Program-made: the position numbers and the translations under genes
The notes under the pieces: model-generated
Seen by the model: the letters and a program-made list of their open reading frames with translations, nothing else
Told to the model about the DNA's origin: nothing
Database searches by the model: none
Part shown: positions 63,539 through 64,000 of the stretch, in pieces
How the letters are laid out: each line of letters begins with the position of its first letter
Position numbering within the stretch: position 1 is the stretch's first letter
IMG/VR virus record: IMGVR_UViG_3300042889_002533
Span: 20,921-84,920 of that record
DNA length: 64,000 bases
Origin: a virus
Reading direction: 5' to 3' (one strand)

Positions 63539-64000
63539 ATGTCAATTTCTAGACAAACACTAAATGTAACCGAATTGGATTTTGATGCAATCAAACAAAA
63601 TCTAATTGATTATTTTACAACAAGCGATTCACCATTTAGTGATTGGAATTATGCTGGCAGCGGATTAAACCAACTGCTAGATGTATTAGCATACAACACA
63701 CACTATAATGCAATTTTGGCGCATATGGCACTAAATGAAACATTTATTGACAGCGCCCAATTGCGCAGCAGTGTAGTTTCAAATGCAAAACTTGTTGGCT
63801 ATATTCCTCGCAGTAAAGCTAGTGCTTCTGCTTCAATAAATGTTTCATTTGTTGGTGACGGGCGATCAGCCATTACTTTACCACGCGGAAGCAATTTTAA
63901 AACAAGTATCAATGGAAAAACTTATGTGTTTCTAAACCTCGATGAATTGGTTATAAACAAAGACTCTGGGCAAAATTTATATACCGAAACAATTAAAGTT
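63539..64000 (+). CDS. 6: T4 gp6-like baseplate wedge protein, 5' part
   Basis: The first 154 codons, cut by the window end. NVTELDFDAIKQNLIDYFT, DWNYAGSGLNQLLDVLAYNTHYNA, NETFIDSAQLRSSVVSNAKLVGYIPRSK match gp6/J-type wedge proteins. Directly follows gp25, as in other T4-like phages. Confidence 0.9.
   Translation, partial: MSISRQTLNVTELDFDAIKQNLIDYFTTSDSPFSDWNYAGSGLNQLLDVLAYNTHYNAILAHMALNETFIDSAQLRSSVVSNAKLVGYIPRSKASASASINVSFVGDGRSAITLPRGSNFKTSINGKTYVFLNLDELVINKDSGQNLYTETIKV

Noticed and set aside
1-64000. Integrase, attachment site or lysogeny genes
   Set aside because: None seen on either strand; nothing suggests a temperate lifestyle in this window.

Overview
The window is a stretch of a tailed phage genome of the T4-like myovirus lineage. 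The evidence is a co-linear set of T4-type proteins (gp33, gp59 and gp32 homologues; gp4, a gp19-type tube protein, gp26, gp48, gp53, a gp27-like hub, gp5-like, gp25 and the start of gp6), T4-type late promoters (TATAAATA) in front of virion and homing-endonuclease genes, PhoH, ATP-dependent DNA and RNA ligases, ThyX and UvsE. A predicted single-molecule spanin (lipobox plus C-terminal membrane segment) and a second small lipoprotein point to a Gram-negative host. The host genus cannot be read from the sequence.

Layout. (1) Bases 1-8.2 kb: a very large RNA gene array on the + strand. About two dozen recognisable tRNA genes, most with encoded CCA, are mixed with many tRNA-sized structured elements that are closed by perfect terminal stems but lack CCA, a usable anticodon, or both. 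Two homing endonucleases (GIY-YIG and HNH) each sit between a truncated tRNA and an intact tRNA. A spanin gene lies inside the array. (2) 8.2-12.9 kb: three late-type genes with similar N-termini, a tmRNA gene with a readable tag, a third homing endonuclease, and UvsE. (3) 13-27 kb: many small early-type genes in short operons, with repeat-protein paralogues, YopX-like tandem genes, a phosphoesterase and ThyX. (4) 27-31 kb: four overlapping sugar or glycosyltransferase genes. (5) 31-50 kb: PhoH, a predicted small RNA, a DinG/XPD-type helicase, RNA ligase, DNA ligase, a DnaQ-type exonuclease, more small early genes, then gp33-gp59-gp32. (6) 50-64 kb: the tail and baseplate module, with a leftward arm (gp4, gp2-like, tube, gp26 plus frameshift extension, tape measure, PAAR tip) and a rightward arm (gp48, gp53, gp27-like, gp5-like, needle, gp25, gp6), divided by a 21-bp divergent late promoter region.

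Regulation can be read unusually well. One promoter class has TTTACA, 17 bp, TATAAT and often a conserved 20-bp palindromic element upstream and a conserved 5' leader (GTAAGG..AACCACCAC). A second class (GGAAC, 5 bp, TATAATAA) lies so close to the start codon that leaderless mRNAs are expected. Late promoters are TATAAATA, consistent with the gp33 homologue.

The most interesting points are the array of CCA-less closed RNA elements (including a two-copy family with compensatory changes), the matched endonuclease-tRNA replacement scars, the tmRNA, the probable -1 frameshift between the gp26 homologue and a short extension just before the tape measure gene, the split gp5 with a CHAP-type domain, and the repeated promoter modules.
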